Shown: piece by piece, positions 8,489-16,241 of the stretch | Layout: each line of letters starts with the position of its first letter | How positions within the stretch are numbered: position 1 is the first letter of the stretch | Assembly (NCBI RefSeq): GCF_030269445.1 | Contig: NZ_BSTJ01000001.1 | Location: 955,898 to 1,019,897 of the forward strand | Length of the DNA: 64,000 nt | Direction: 5' to 3' | Source of the DNA: Actinoallomurus iriomotensis | GTDB lineage: Bacteria > Actinomycetota > Actinomycetes > Streptosporangiales > Streptosporangiaceae | The notes under the pieces: generated by a model | The model's input: only the letters and a program-made list of their open reading frames with translations | What the model was told of the DNA's origin: nothing | Database searches by the model: none | Translations under genes and position numbers: made by a program

Positions 8489-9073
8489 TCAGCCCTCCTG
8501 GTCTTCTTGTCGTTGATCCAACATGCCCTGCAATGCCGCCCACCGGGGGTCGACGGCGTCGTGGTGGTGATCCGGCTCGGCGTCGGCCAGCCGGACCCCG
8601 CAGTCCGAGCACAGTCCGGGACAGTCGTCCCGGCACAGTGGGGACAGCGGCAGTGCGAGCACCATCGCGTCCCGGACGACCGGCTCGAGATCGATCAGAT
8701 CTCCCTCGAGACGGCGTTCGTCGTCTCCGGCGTTCTCGCCGGAGCGAGTGTCGTCGTAGACGTAGAGCTCCTGGAACTCGACCTCGATCGACGAGGTGAG
8801 CGGATCCAGGCAGCGCGCGCACTCTCCGGAGAGAGCGGCCCGCGCCGTACCCGTGATGAGTACGCCCTCCAACACCGCCTCGAGCCGGATGTCCAGCTCG
8901 ACGTCGGCGCCCTCGGGAACACCGACCATCTCGACGCCGAGATCCGCCGGAGCCGGCACGGTGTAGGAGTCCTTGCGCATCGATCCCGGCCGGCGCCCCA
9001 GCGTGCGCGTGTCGATCACGAAGGGGTCGCGGGGATCGATGCGTGTCAGGTCGTTCCTGCTTCCGTGAGGCAT
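8489..9073 (-). CDS. DUF177 / YceD-family protein
   Basis: A 194-residue member of the YceD (DUF177) family, almost always located directly upstream of rpmF. It shows the family metal-like cysteine pattern: GECARCLDPL about mid-protein and CRDDCPGLCSDCG near the C-terminus, followed by the DPRWAAL motif. In plants and some bacteria the family is linked to 23S rRNA maturation and large-subunit assembly; that role here is inferred. The terminal acidic/His tail (DAEPDHHHD) lies between the second Cys cluster and DPRWAAL. The start at 9073 (MPHGSRNDL) is the first available in this frame; a shorter start is possible. Confidence 0.92.
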   Translation of the reverse strand: MPHGSRNDLTRIDPRDPFVIDTRTLGRRPGSMRKDSYTVPAPADLGVEMVGVPEGADVELDIRLEAVLEGVLITGTARAALSGECARCLDPLTSSIEVEFQELYVYDDTRSGENAGDDERRLEGDLIDLEPVVRDAMVLALPLSPLCRDDCPGLCSDCGVRLADAEPDHHHDAVDPRWAALQGMLDQRQEDQEG

Positions 9074-9161
9074 GGCGCATCACCGCCGTCGGGCAAGGTC
9101 GATTGGTTAGGTTACCGAACGCGGGCCCGCATCCCCAACTCGGCGGTGGTTCAGCCGCCGG

Positions 9162-9641
9162 TCAGGACTCCGCGAAACGGCGGGCGAGCCGCTGCTGCAC
9201 GGACTCGGGCACCAGTCCGGACACGTCTCCACCGTACTGCGCTATCTCCTTGACGAGGCTGGATGACAGGAAGGAGTAAAGCGGATTGGTGGCCATGAAC
9301 ATCGTCTCGACGCCGGCCATCTGGTGGTTCATCTGGGCGATCTGCAGCTCGTAGTCGAAGTCGCTGACCGCGCGCAGGCCACGGACGATCACCGGGATGC
9401 CGCGCTCGCGGCAGAAGTCGACGGTCAGCCCGTGGAACTTCTCGACGGTGACGTTGCCGTACTCCTTCGTGACCTCGCCGATCATGTCGACGCGCTCTTC
9501 GACGGTGAAGAGACTCTTCTTGGAGATGTTGATGAGTACGGCGACGACGACCTCGTCGTAGAGGCGCGACGCGCGGCTGATGATGTCGAGATGCCCATTG
9601 GTGACGGGGTCATAGGAACCCGGACAGACAACACGGCGCAC
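9162..9641 (-). CDS. coaD: pantetheine-phosphate adenylyltransferase
   Basis: A 159-residue PPAT, the usual length, catalysing the penultimate step of coenzyme A synthesis (4'-phosphopantetheine + ATP to dephospho-CoA). The nucleotidyltransferase (T/H)xGH motif is in GSYDPVTNGHLDI at residues 8-20, and the C-terminal signature is YSFLSSSLVKEIA. GTG at 9641 is the start, with GAGGGG about 8-9 bases upstream. It follows rsmD by 27 bp on the same strand, an arrangement that is widely conserved, so the two are probably co-transcribed. Confidence 0.97.
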   Translation of the reverse strand: MRRVVCPGSYDPVTNGHLDIISRASRLYDEVVVAVLINISKKSLFTVEERVDMIGEVTKEYGNVTVEKFHGLTVDFCRERGIPVIVRGLRAVSDFDYELQIAQMNHQMAGVETMFMATNPLYSFLSSSLVKEIAQYGGDVSGLVPESVQQRLARRFAES

Positions 9642-9668
9642 GAGGTGAGTCCCCTCTGCAGGAAGTCG

Positions 9669-10235
9669 TCAGTGGCCTGCGGCGTGACCGTACCAAAGCG
9701 TGCCCTCACCGTAACGACGGGCCCTGCTCTCGGTATACCCGGACGGCCAGGTGACAGGCGCGCCCCGGGTGGCGCGTTCGACGGCGACGAGGGCGCCGGG
9801 CGCGAGCCAGCCGTTGTCGCGCAGCGCCTCGAGCACGAGCGTCACGGTGTCGTCGGCCACGGCGTACGGCGGGTCCGCGAAGACCAGGTCGTACGGCTCC
9901 GCCGGAGGCTGCCGCAGCACCCGCTCGACGCGGTCGGCGACCACTTCGGCGCCGGGCAGGCCGAGGGCCTCGACGTTGGCCCTGATCACCTTGGCGGCGC
10001 GCGGCGACGACTCGACGAGGAGGACGTGGGCGGCGCCGCGGGACAGCGCCTCCAGGCCGACCGCGCCGGACCCGGCGTACAGGTCGGCCGCCCGTAGGCC
10101 GTCGAGGTCGCCGAGCAGCGAGTGGACGGTCGCGAACAGTCCTTCCCGAGCGCGGTCGCTGGTCGGCCTGGTGTCGCGGCCGGTGGGCACGGTGAGCCGC
10201 CGGCCGCCGGCGGTTCCTGCGATGACTCGGGTCAC
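9669..10235 (-). CDS. rsmD: 16S rRNA (guanine966-N2)-methyltransferase RsmD
   Basis: A 188-residue RsmD-type methyltransferase. The start is GTG at 10235, giving (M)TRVIAGTAGGRRL, which matches the family N-terminus; the in-frame extension upstream lacks similarity. SAM-binding motif I is DLYAGSGAVGLEAL (about residues 51-64), and the catalytic motif IV is FADPPYA, the N6/N2 amino-methyltransferase (D/N)PPY signature. It methylates G966 of 16S rRNA in the small subunit. It is the first gene of the coaD operon in this direction; immediately upstream the conserved order is interrupted by accessory genes. Confidence 0.95.
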   Translation of the reverse strand: MTRVIAGTAGGRRLTVPTGRDTRPTSDRAREGLFATVHSLLGDLDGLRAADLYAGSGAVGLEALSRGAAHVLLVESSPRAAKVIRANVEALGLPGAEVVADRVERVLRQPPAEPYDLVFADPPYAVADDTVTLVLEALRDNGWLAPGALVAVERATRGAPVTWPSGYTESRARRYGEGTLWYGHAAGH

Positions 10236-10301
10236 GCACTCAGTGTGGCCCAGCGGGCCGGCCTCCCGGTTCACCCGCCGACCACGGAGCGCTGTGAGTT
10301 A

Positions 10302-10330
10302 TTGACAGATCGCCGTCAAAGCAATTTTAA
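10302..10330 (+). promoter_or_regulatory. sigma-70-type promoter for the surface-protein gene
   Basis: A perfect -35 TTGACA at 10302-10307, a 17-base spacer and a -10-like TTTTAA at 10325-10330 stand in an unusually AT-rich patch. It points toward the surface-protein gene starting at 10458, implying a leader of roughly 120 bases. Confidence 0.6.
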
Positions 10331-10457
10331 AAAGCTACTTGTCGTGACAAACTAATCGCTGACCGTACGGCAGGCGCTCCTCGGGCCTCCCTCCCGAGAC
10401 ATGCGGTGATGGGGGCGTCACCTCCGCGGACGGCCCTCCCGACCTGGAGATCCCTGT

Positions 10458-11117
10458 ATGCGAAAACGCACGAGACTGGCCACGACCGCCGGTGTGACGG
10501 TCCTGGGCTTCACCGCCATGAGCGGCATGGCCCAGGCCGAGACCGGCGGGCCGAACCTCTCCCTCGATCTGCCCGGCCCGCTGGGCAAGACCGTCGACGG
10601 CGTGACCAAGACCGTCGACGGGGTGGTCAAGCAGACGACGTCCGGCACGCGGAGCTCCGCGAAGCCCGCCCTCCGGGTGGACCTTCCGGTGCGCGTACGG
10701 CTGGGCGCCCCGCAGCGGTCCGGCGGCGGCGACAAGCCCGGCCACTCCGGCCCCGAGCTGAAGGCGGGCCTGAAGACGTCGGTCAAGGCGTCGACCGACG
10801 GCGTCCGGGCGAACGTGAGCCTCCACCTGTGCGCCCACCCGCCGCAGCAGTGCGGGCCGGTGCCGGCTCCGCCAAGCCCGATCCCGCCCGGTCCGCCGAC
10901 GCCGCCGCCGGCCCCGCCGGTCGGCAACCCCACGCCGCCGGAGGCGGCCCCGCCCGGCGCCGCCGCTCCCGCGACGAACGCCCTGACGGTCGTCGGCGGC
11001 TCCCTGCCGTTCACCGGCGGCCCGATCGGGGCGCTCGCGCTGCTCGGCGCCACCGCCGTGCTGACCGGAGCGGCCGGCGTCGCCGGCTCCCGCTTCCGGT
11101 TCGGCCGCGACGCCTGA
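10458..11117 (+). CDS. LPXTG-type cell-wall anchored proline-rich protein
   Basis: A 219-residue secreted protein. Residues 1-27 form a signal peptide (basic start, hydrophobic core, cleavage likely after AQA). The middle has a short TVDGV repeat (KTVDGVTKTVDGVVKQ) and a Pro-rich stretch at about 133-170. The C-terminus has a sortase motif LPFTGG at residues 183-188, a hydrophobic segment (GALALLGATAVLTGAAGVAG) and a basic tail SRFRFGR. This is the architecture of a sortase substrate attached to peptidoglycan. No sortase gene is in the window. GGAG lies 8 bases before the ATG at 10458. Function is unknown; surface display or adhesion in aerial growth is a guess. Confidence 0.85.
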   Translation: MRKRTRLATTAGVTVLGFTAMSGMAQAETGGPNLSLDLPGPLGKTVDGVTKTVDGVVKQTTSGTRSSAKPALRVDLPVRVRLGAPQRSGGGDKPGHSGPELKAGLKTSVKASTDGVRANVSLHLCAHPPQQCGPVPAPPSPIPPGPPTPPPAPPVGNPTPPEAAPPGAAAPATNALTVVGGSLPFTGGPIGALALLGATAVLTGAAGVAGSRFRFGRDA

Positions 11118-11140
11118 CTCAAGCCCTGAGACAGGCCCTG

Positions 11141-11171
11141 AGGGCGTCCCCGCATGCGACGGGGGCGCCCT
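11141..11171. terminator. bidirectional terminator between the surface-protein and TetR genes
   Basis: Arms AGGGCGTCCCCG (11141-11152) and CGGGGGCGCCCT (11160-11171) pair with one mismatch around a 7-base loop. It lies between two converging genes (stops at 11117 and 11190). Confidence 0.65.
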
Positions 11172-11189
11172 TCGGCGTTCTCGGCGGCC

Positions 11190-11921
11190 TTAGGTGTACT
11201 CGCGCTCGATGCCGTCGAGCAGCCAGCGCAGCCCCTGTTCGAAGTCGGACTCGGCGGCCTGGACGTCGCCCCGGAGCAGCGGCGCGATGCTCGTGAACTC
11301 GCCGCTGTCGATCAGCTCCCGCAGGTACGGCTGGAAGGCCGACCAGCGGTCGGCCTCGTCGGGGCCGGCGCGACGCGTGATCTCGCGTTCGCGCGCCTCG
11401 CGGGCGGTGAAGCCGAACATGTAGTCGTCGACGGCCTCCATGACCTTGAGGGCCTCGCGCGGTTCGAGCTTGAGGCCGGCCAGGGCCCCGAGCGCCTGGT
11501 CCAGGTGACGCAGCAGGTTGGGCCCGACCATGGCGTGCGCCCGGTGTTTCGCCATGTCGACGATCCAGGGATGCCGCAGGCCGACCTCTCGCTCGCGTCG
11601 GGCGATCACGGTGATCGCCTCCCGCCAGCCGGAGGGCAGCTCGTCGGTGATCAGCACCTCGCCGGCCACCTGGTCGGCCATGAGGTCGAACAGGTCGTTC
11701 TTGCTGTCGATGTAGGTGTAGAGGCTCATCGTGCGCGCGCCGAGCGCGGCCGCGACCCGGCGGATCGACACGGCGTCGGCGCCCTCGGCGTCGGCGATCT
11801 CCATGGCCGCCTCGACGATCGCCTCACGGGTGAGGGTGCTCGCTCGCCGCCCGCGCTGACGTGCCCAGATCGGCACGTGCTCGTCGTCGCGCTCCCCTTG
11901 CTCACCGGCTCCGGATGTCAC
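11190..11921 (-). CDS. TetR-family transcriptional regulator (divergent to MFS exporter)
   Basis: A 243-residue TetR protein. The DNA-binding domain is at about residues 30-80 (LTREAIVEAAMEIADAEG, then VSIRRVAAALGARTMSLYTYI with the recognition helix), and the rest matches the tetracycline-repressor-type C-terminal ligand domain. The likely start is GTG at 11921; the upstream in-frame extension runs through the operator repeats. It is divergent from an MFS exporter gene and separated from it by repeated TACGCCGTA boxes, the classical drug-efflux repressor layout: ligand binding would release the repressor and derepress the pump, and probably itself. Confidence 0.92.
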   Translation of the reverse strand: MTSGAGEQGERDDEHVPIWARQRGRRASTLTREAIVEAAMEIADAEGADAVSIRRVAAALGARTMSLYTYIDSKNDLFDLMADQVAGEVLITDELPSGWREAITVIARREREVGLRHPWIVDMAKHRAHAMVGPNLLRHLDQALGALAGLKLEPREALKVMEAVDDYMFGFTAREAREREITRRAGPDEADRWSAFQPYLRELIDSGEFTSIAPLLRGDVQAAESDFEQGLRWLLDGIEREYT

Positions 11922-11936
11922 GCTCGGGATCGTACC

Positions 11937-12032
11937 CGTACGCCGTAGCACCTCTTCGATACGCCGTACGAACAACCGATACGCCGTACGGCCAAGGTGC
12001 TACGGTGTACGGAGATTCGATACGCCGTACGG
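11937..12032. promoter_or_regulatory. repeated TetR operator between the regulator and the MFS gene
   Basis: CGATACGCCGTACG occurs at 11957-11970 and 11977-11990 (exactly 20 bp apart) and again at 12018-12031. A related box CGTACGCCGTAGCACC (11937-11952) has its reverse complement, with one mismatch, at 11996-12011. The core TACGCCGTA is palindromic apart from its centre. The set covers both divergent promoters and ends 17 bases before the MFS start codon. Confidence 0.8.
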
Positions 12033-12048
12033 ACCTCATGGAGGCGGG

Positions 12049-13569
12049 ATGACGGCACGATCCGGCCGGCCGGCGGAGACCGGCCTCGATCCGGAACTGC
12101 GGCGGCTGGCGGTCGTGGTCGTACTCGGCGCGATCATGACGATCCTCGACTCGACGATCGTCAACGTCGCGGTCAACACGCTCGGCCGCGACTTCCACAC
12201 GTCGCTGGCCACGATCCAGTGGGTGCTCACCGCGTACACGCTGGCCCTCGCCGTGACGATCCCCGTCACCGGCTGGGCGGTCCGGCGCTTCGGCGGCCGG
12301 ACCATGTGGATCGCCTCGCTGGTGCTCTTCATCACCGGCTCGGTGCTGTGCGGGGCCGCCTGGTCCGTGGGCAGCCTGATCGCGTTCCGGGTGGTCCAGG
12401 CCGTCGGGGGCGGCATGCTGATGCCGGTCGGGCAGACGATGCTGGCCGCCAAGGCGGGCCCGCGGCGGATGGGCCGGGTGATGAGCGTCGTCGCGGTGCC
12501 GGCGATGCTCGGCCCGGTGGTCGGGCCGGTGCTCGGCGGGATCCTGGTCGACGACCTCGCGTGGCGCTGGATGTTCTTCATCAACGTCCCGGTCTGCGCG
12601 GTCGCCCTCGCCGCGGCGTTCGCCTGGCTTCCCCCCGACACCGAGCGCGTACGGGACGCGCGCCTCGACGTGCTCGGGCTCGTGCTGCTCTCCCCCGGTC
12701 TGGCCGCGCTGGTGTACGGGCTCGCGCAGGCCGGCGGCGGGCATGGGGTGAGCGACCCTCGCGTGTACGGGTGGGTGGCGGCGGGCGCCGCGCTGATCGC
12801 CGTGTTCGCCGCTCACGCGCTGCGGCGACGCGAGCGCGCGCTGGTGGACCTGGGGCTGTTCCGCGACCGCGCCTTCACGACGTCCGTCACGGCGATGTTC
12901 GTCTACGTCGCCGCGGTGTTCGGCGTGATGTTCACCTCACCGGTGTTCTTCCAGGCCGTGCGCGGCGACACGCCGCTGCGCGCCGGGCTCCTGCTCGCCC
13001 CGATGGGCATCGGCGCGATGATCATGATGCCGGTCGCCGGACGCCTGACCGACCGCGCCGGGTCCCGGCTGCCCGCCCTGGCCGGACTGGTCCTCGTCCT
13101 GGCCGGGCTGGCCTTCTTCACCCGGCTCGACGCGCACACCGGCACGCTCGCGCCGGCTCTCGCGATCTTCGTGGTCGGGCTGGGACAGGGCACGATGATG
13201 CCCTCGCTGATGGCCGCGGCGTACCAGCGGCTCGATCGCGCGGCGGTCCCGGCCGCCACGGCGGCGAGCAACATCGTGGTCCGCGTGGGCAGTTCGTTCG
13301 GCGTCGCGGCGCTGGCGGTCGCCTTGCAGATCTACCTCCGGCGCGGGTTCCCGGCCACGGGCGGCAGCGTCGCGTCGGCCGCCGCGGTCCGTACGCCGGA
13401 CGCCCTCACGCGCCTGGCGCACACCTTCGCGCACGGCTTCTGGTGGGCCCTGGCCATCGCGGCGGTCGCGCTCGTCCCGATCGCGCTGATCCCCGGCCGC
13501 CCCCGCGACGGTCTCTCAGTAGTCGAGGGCGACGGCGCCGTCGCTGAGCCGCTCGACGACCGCGTCTAG
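12049..13569 (+). CDS. MFS drug exporter, DHA2 (EmrB/QacA) family
   Basis: A 506-residue integral membrane transporter with about 14 hydrophobic segments, the DHA2 14-TMS pattern. Family motifs visible are LDSTIVNVA in helix 1, the TGWAVRRFGGR loop between helices 2 and 3 (motif A), and GPVVGPVLGGILVDDLAWRWMFFINVP in helix 5 (motif C, antiporter; written in parts: GPVVGPVLGG then WRWMFFINVP). It should export a hydrophobic drug or metabolite using proton motive force. GGAGGCGGG precedes ATG at 12049. Expression is probably controlled by the divergent TetR. Its last 54 bp overlap the 3' end of the opposite-strand membrane protein gene. Confidence 0.93.
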   Translation: MTARSGRPAETGLDPELRRLAVVVVLGAIMTILDSTIVNVAVNTLGRDFHTSLATIQWVLTAYTLALAVTIPVTGWAVRRFGGRTMWIASLVLFITGSVLCGAAWSVGSLIAFRVVQAVGGGMLMPVGQTMLAAKAGPRRMGRVMSVVAVPAMLGPVVGPVLGGILVDDLAWRWMFFINVPVCAVALAAAFAWLPPDTERVRDARLDVLGLVLLSPGLAALVYGLAQAGGGHGVSDPRVYGWVAAGAALIAVFAAHALRRRERALVDLGLFRDRAFTTSVTAMFVYVAAVFGVMFTSPVFFQAVRGDTPLRAGLLLAPMGIGAMIMMPVAGRLTDRAGSRLPALAGLVLVLAGLAFFTRLDAHTGTLAPALAIFVVGLGQGTMMPSLMAAAYQRLDRAAVPAATAASNIVVRVGSSFGVAALAVALQIYLRRGFPATGGSVASAAAVRTPDALTRLAHTFAHGFWWALAIAAVALVPIALIPGRPRDGLSVVEGDGAVAEPLDDRV

Positions 13570-14094
13570 GTCCTCGGCGTGGATGAGGGCGCCGCGCAGC
13601 CCGTACACGAACGCGGCGCCCTCGAACCGCTCGGCGGTCCGGCGCAGACGCTCGGCCTTGCCGGGGTCGTCGCCGACGAGGTCCTCCGCGCCGGGCACGT
13701 CCACGACCAGGAAGGGCCGGGGCCCTTCGTCGGCGATGCGCAGCCGCGCCACGCGCTCCCAGGGGACGAAGACGTCGTAGCCACGGCGGGCGAAGACCCG
13801 CAGCCGCAGGCCGTCGGCGGTGAAGACGGGCGGGTCGCGCAACAGCCGGAACTCACCGCGGGCGAGCACCGCCATCACGGCCGCGGAGGCGAGCAGCCCG
13901 AAGGCGAGCACGGGGAAGAAGACGAACACGATCGTGGTGGAGGGTTCGCGGGAGAGCCGGTTCATCGTGGCCACGAGGTACCCCACCATGACCAGGACGA
14001 CGAGGGCCCCTGCGGCCGAGACGGCCGCGACCGTGGCGGTCAGGTACGCGGGCGCGGCGGCGACGGGAAGCCGGAAGTCGCTCTTCTGCTCCAC
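13516..14094 (-). CDS. membrane protein of unknown function (PH-like C-terminal domain)
   Basis: A 192-residue protein with two hydrophobic segments at about residues 17-43 and 53-77 and a hydrophilic C-terminal region. The segment FTADGLRLRVFARRGYDVFVPWERVARLRI resembles the strand pattern of small bacterial PH-like domains (shown here as FTADGLRLRVF then VPWERVARLRI). No specific function can be assigned. The 3' end overlaps the MFS gene by 54 bp, tail to tail, so either the overlap is real antisense or one stop has drifted. ATG at 14094 lacks a strong ribosome binding site. Confidence 0.75.
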   Translation of the reverse strand: MEQKSDFRLPVAAAPAYLTATVAAVSAAGALVVLVMVGYLVATMNRLSREPSTTIVFVFFPVLAFGLLASAAVMAVLARGEFRLLRDPPVFTADGLRLRVFARRGYDVFVPWERVARLRIADEGPRPFLVVDVPGAEDLVGDDPGKAERLRRTAERFEGAAFVYGLRGALIHAEDLDAVVERLSDGAVALDY

Positions 14095-14146
14095 TGCGGG
14101 AGGGTATCGGCAACCGTCCGTTCCCTGCCATGCCCCGCGCCGACGA

Positions 14147-14761
14147 TCACTGAATCGGTAGCCGGCTCAGTGCGAGGAAGCGTTCGACGAGAGCGTCGGT
14201 GAACTCCTCCGGCACCGGGTGCCCGGTCACCAGCACGCGGTAGTACAGCGGGCCGACGAGCTGGTCGACGGCGAAGTCGAGGTCGGTGTCCGGGGGGAGC
14301 TCGCCGCGCTCGACGGCCCGCTCCAGGGGCAGGCGGTCGAGGGCCCGCTGCGGGCCCAGACACTCGGCGCGGAACCGGACGGCCACCTCCGGGTCGTGCT
14401 GGGCCTGCCCGGCCAGAGCGCGGAAGACGGCGCCCGGGGCGGTCCGGGTCAGGAAGCGCGCCGACCGGCGGAGGTGGGTGCGCAGCCGGTGTTCGAGGTC
14501 GCCCTCGTCGGACGGCGTCAGATACTGGGCCATGTCGTCGACGAACGCCTCGATCAGGACGTCGACCTTGGAGGACCACCAGCGGTAGATGGTCTGCTTG
14601 GCCACGCCGGCCCGTGCCGCGATGCCCTCGATCGTGACGCCCGCGAACCCGCGTTCGACCAGCAGGTCGTCGGCCGCCTCCAGCACGGCCTGGCGCGCCT
14701 GCTCGCTGCGTCCGTGCCGGTTGCCATGGTGTGCCGTACGGGACGGCCCGCCCTCGCTCAT
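14147..14761 (-). CDS. TetR-family transcriptional regulator (divergent to O-methyltransferase)
   Basis: A 204-residue TetR regulator. The HTH domain lies at about residues 19-65, with ILEAADDLLVERGFAGVTIEGIA-like sequence (here VLEAADDLLVERG) and the recognition segment AGVAKQTIYRWWSSK. The remaining helices match the TetR_C_11/16-type ligand domain with a conserved LVGPLYYRVLVTG motif. It is divergent from an O-methyltransferase gene 56 bp away, with a near-palindromic operator directly upstream of its start. It probably represses itself and the methyltransferase; the inducing ligand is unknown. Confidence 0.92.
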   Translation of the reverse strand: MSEGGPSRTAHHGNRHGRSEQARQAVLEAADDLLVERGFAGVTIEGIAARAGVAKQTIYRWWSSKVDVLIEAFVDDMAQYLTPSDEGDLEHRLRTHLRRSARFLTRTAPGAVFRALAGQAQHDPEVAVRFRAECLGPQRALDRLPLERAVERGELPPDTDLDFAVDQLVGPLYYRVLVTGHPVPEEFTDALVERFLALSRLPIQ

Positions 14762-14769
14762 GTCCGTAC

Positions 14770-14785
14770 TCTAACGAACGCTAGA
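14770..14785. promoter_or_regulatory. probable TetR operator upstream of the O-methyltransferase
   Basis: TCTAACGAACGCTAGA is a 16-bp near palindrome (outer TCTA/TAGA exact, 6 of 8 half-site positions matching) located 9 bp upstream of the TetR start and 33 bp upstream of the methyltransferase start. Confidence 0.6.
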
Positions 14786-14817
14786 CAAGACGCACCGTCG
14801 CGTCTACTCTGGCCACC

Positions 14818-15453
14818 ATGACGATCACCCTTCACACACCACGGGTCCACAAGACGCTCGACCGGCTGTTCGCCGAGGCGAGCCGCGACGACGAGCGCCC
14901 GGTCGGCCGCACGTCCGGCACCGCGCAGGAGCTCGCCGACGCACGCGAGGAGCTCTACATGCCGATCTCGCGGCCGGGCGGCGAGCTCCTCTACGCGCTC
15001 GTACGGGCCTGCCGGCCGGAGACCGTCGTGGAGTTCGGCACGTCGTTCGGGATCTCCACGATCTGCCTCGCCGCCGCCGTCGCCGACAACGGCGCCGGGC
15101 GGGTCTTCGGCACCGAGATGAGCGCGGCCAAGGTCGCCGCCGCGCGCGCCAACCTGGAGGAGGCGGGGCTCTCCGGCGCGACGACCGTCCTCACCGGAGA
15201 CGCCCTCGAAACGCTGGCGGACGTGCCCGGGCCGATCGGCGTCGTCCTGCTCGACGGCTGGAAGGACCTGTGCCTGCCGGTGCTGCGGCTGCTCGAACCC
15301 CGCCTCGCGCCCGGCGCACTGGTCGTGGCGGACGACATCGACCAGGCGAGCATGGCCGGCTACCTCGCGTACGTGCGGGATCCGGCGAACGGCTACGTCA
15401 GCGTGGCCTTCCCGGTGGAGGACGGCATGGAGGTCAGCTGCCGGGCGGCCTGA
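14818..15453 (+). CDS. SAM-dependent O-methyltransferase
   Basis: A 211-residue class I methyltransferase of the catechol/caffeoyl-CoA O-methyltransferase group (Methyltransf_3/24 type). SAM-binding motif I is VVEFGTSFGISTICLA (about residues 68-83); the acidic motif II is VFGTEMSAAKVAAAR; motif IV with the probable metal/catalytic Asp is GVVLLDGWKDL, followed by LVVADDIDQ. The N-terminal helix (HKTLDRLFAEA) is typical of the group. The substrate is unknown, probably a small hydroxylated aromatic. The gene is divergent from a TetR regulator that likely controls it. Confidence 0.9.
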   Translation: MTITLHTPRVHKTLDRLFAEASRDDERPVGRTSGTAQELADAREELYMPISRPGGELLYALVRACRPETVVEFGTSFGISTICLAAAVADNGAGRVFGTEMSAAKVAAARANLEEAGLSGATTVLTGDALETLADVPGPIGVVLLDGWKDLCLPVLRLLEPRLAPGALVVADDIDQASMAGYLAYVRDPANGYVSVAFPVEDGMEVSCRAA

Positions 15454-15472
15454 CCGCCCCGGCGGCGGACCG

Positions 15473-16069
15473 TCAGGCCAGGGCCCAGCGCGCCTCGGCG
15501 CGCACGCCCGCGTCCGGGTCCTTCAGGGCGGCGGTCAGCGCCGTACGGGCGTAGTGGCGGTCCGCCGCCCAGGTGCCCAGCGCCCGCACCGCGCTCCGGC
15601 GGACGGACACGATCTCATCTTCCAGCACGCTCGTCAGCGGGCCGATCGCCTCACGGCTGTCCAGGCCGCCGAGCGCGGTCACGGCCCGCCGGCGCACGCG
15701 CCAGTCGGGGTCGGTCAGCGCCACCTCGCCCAGTTCGGCGGCGGCGCGGAGCGCTGCGAGGCCGCGGACGGTCTGCGCCCGTGCGGCGTCCTCACGGCTC
15801 AGGGCCCGGGCGTAGATCTCCCAGGCGGCCGCGCGCATGGCGCGGACGAGTTCGGCGGCGACGGCGCGGACGTACGGGTCGGGGCCGTCGGACTCGGCGG
15901 CGACGAGGGCGCGGACGCCCTCTTCGCCGATCAGCACCTCGGTCTCGTCGATGAGGGCGTCGGCGGCGGCGCGGCGTACGCCGGCGTCCGTGTCGGTGAG
16001 GGCGTGGGCCAGCCGGTTGCCGGCCTCCTCGCCGAGTGCATGACCCACGGGCAGGTCGACGACGGTCAC
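15473..16069 (-). CDS. HEAT-repeat protein
   Basis: A 198-residue protein made almost entirely of HEAT-type helical repeats: ALTDTDAGVRRAAADALI, ALTDPDWRVRRRAVTALG, VLEDEIVSVRRSAVRALG and ALKDPDAGVRAEARWALA each carry the Asp-x-x-VRR-x-A-x-x-AL pattern. Such proteins act as protein-protein scaffolds; a few bind phycobilin lyases or DNA glycosylases (AlkD), but no catalytic residues are evident here. GTG at 16069 is the best start, with GGAGG five bases upstream; the ORF upstream of it is less likely. The gene precedes nothing co-directional closely except recG 172 bp upstream of it on the same strand. Confidence 0.82.
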   Translation of the reverse strand: MTVVDLPVGHALGEEAGNRLAHALTDTDAGVRRAAADALIDETEVLIGEEGVRALVAAESDGPDPYVRAVAAELVRAMRAAAWEIYARALSREDAARAQTVRGLAALRAAAELGEVALTDPDWRVRRRAVTALGGLDSREAIGPLTSVLEDEIVSVRRSAVRALGTWAADRHYARTALTAALKDPDAGVRAEARWALA

Positions 16070-16241
16070 ATGATCCTCCGGAGCGGATGTGGCGATCGGG
16101 CGCGGGGCGATCAGCGGCGACACAGCGAGCTGGCCTGCCGTCGGAGGTCGACGTGGAGGCGTGCGATCAGCGGATCTCTCCGGTACACATCCTCGATCGT
16201 GAACCAGGAAACCTCTAATGTCAATCGAATTGGTAGGGAAC

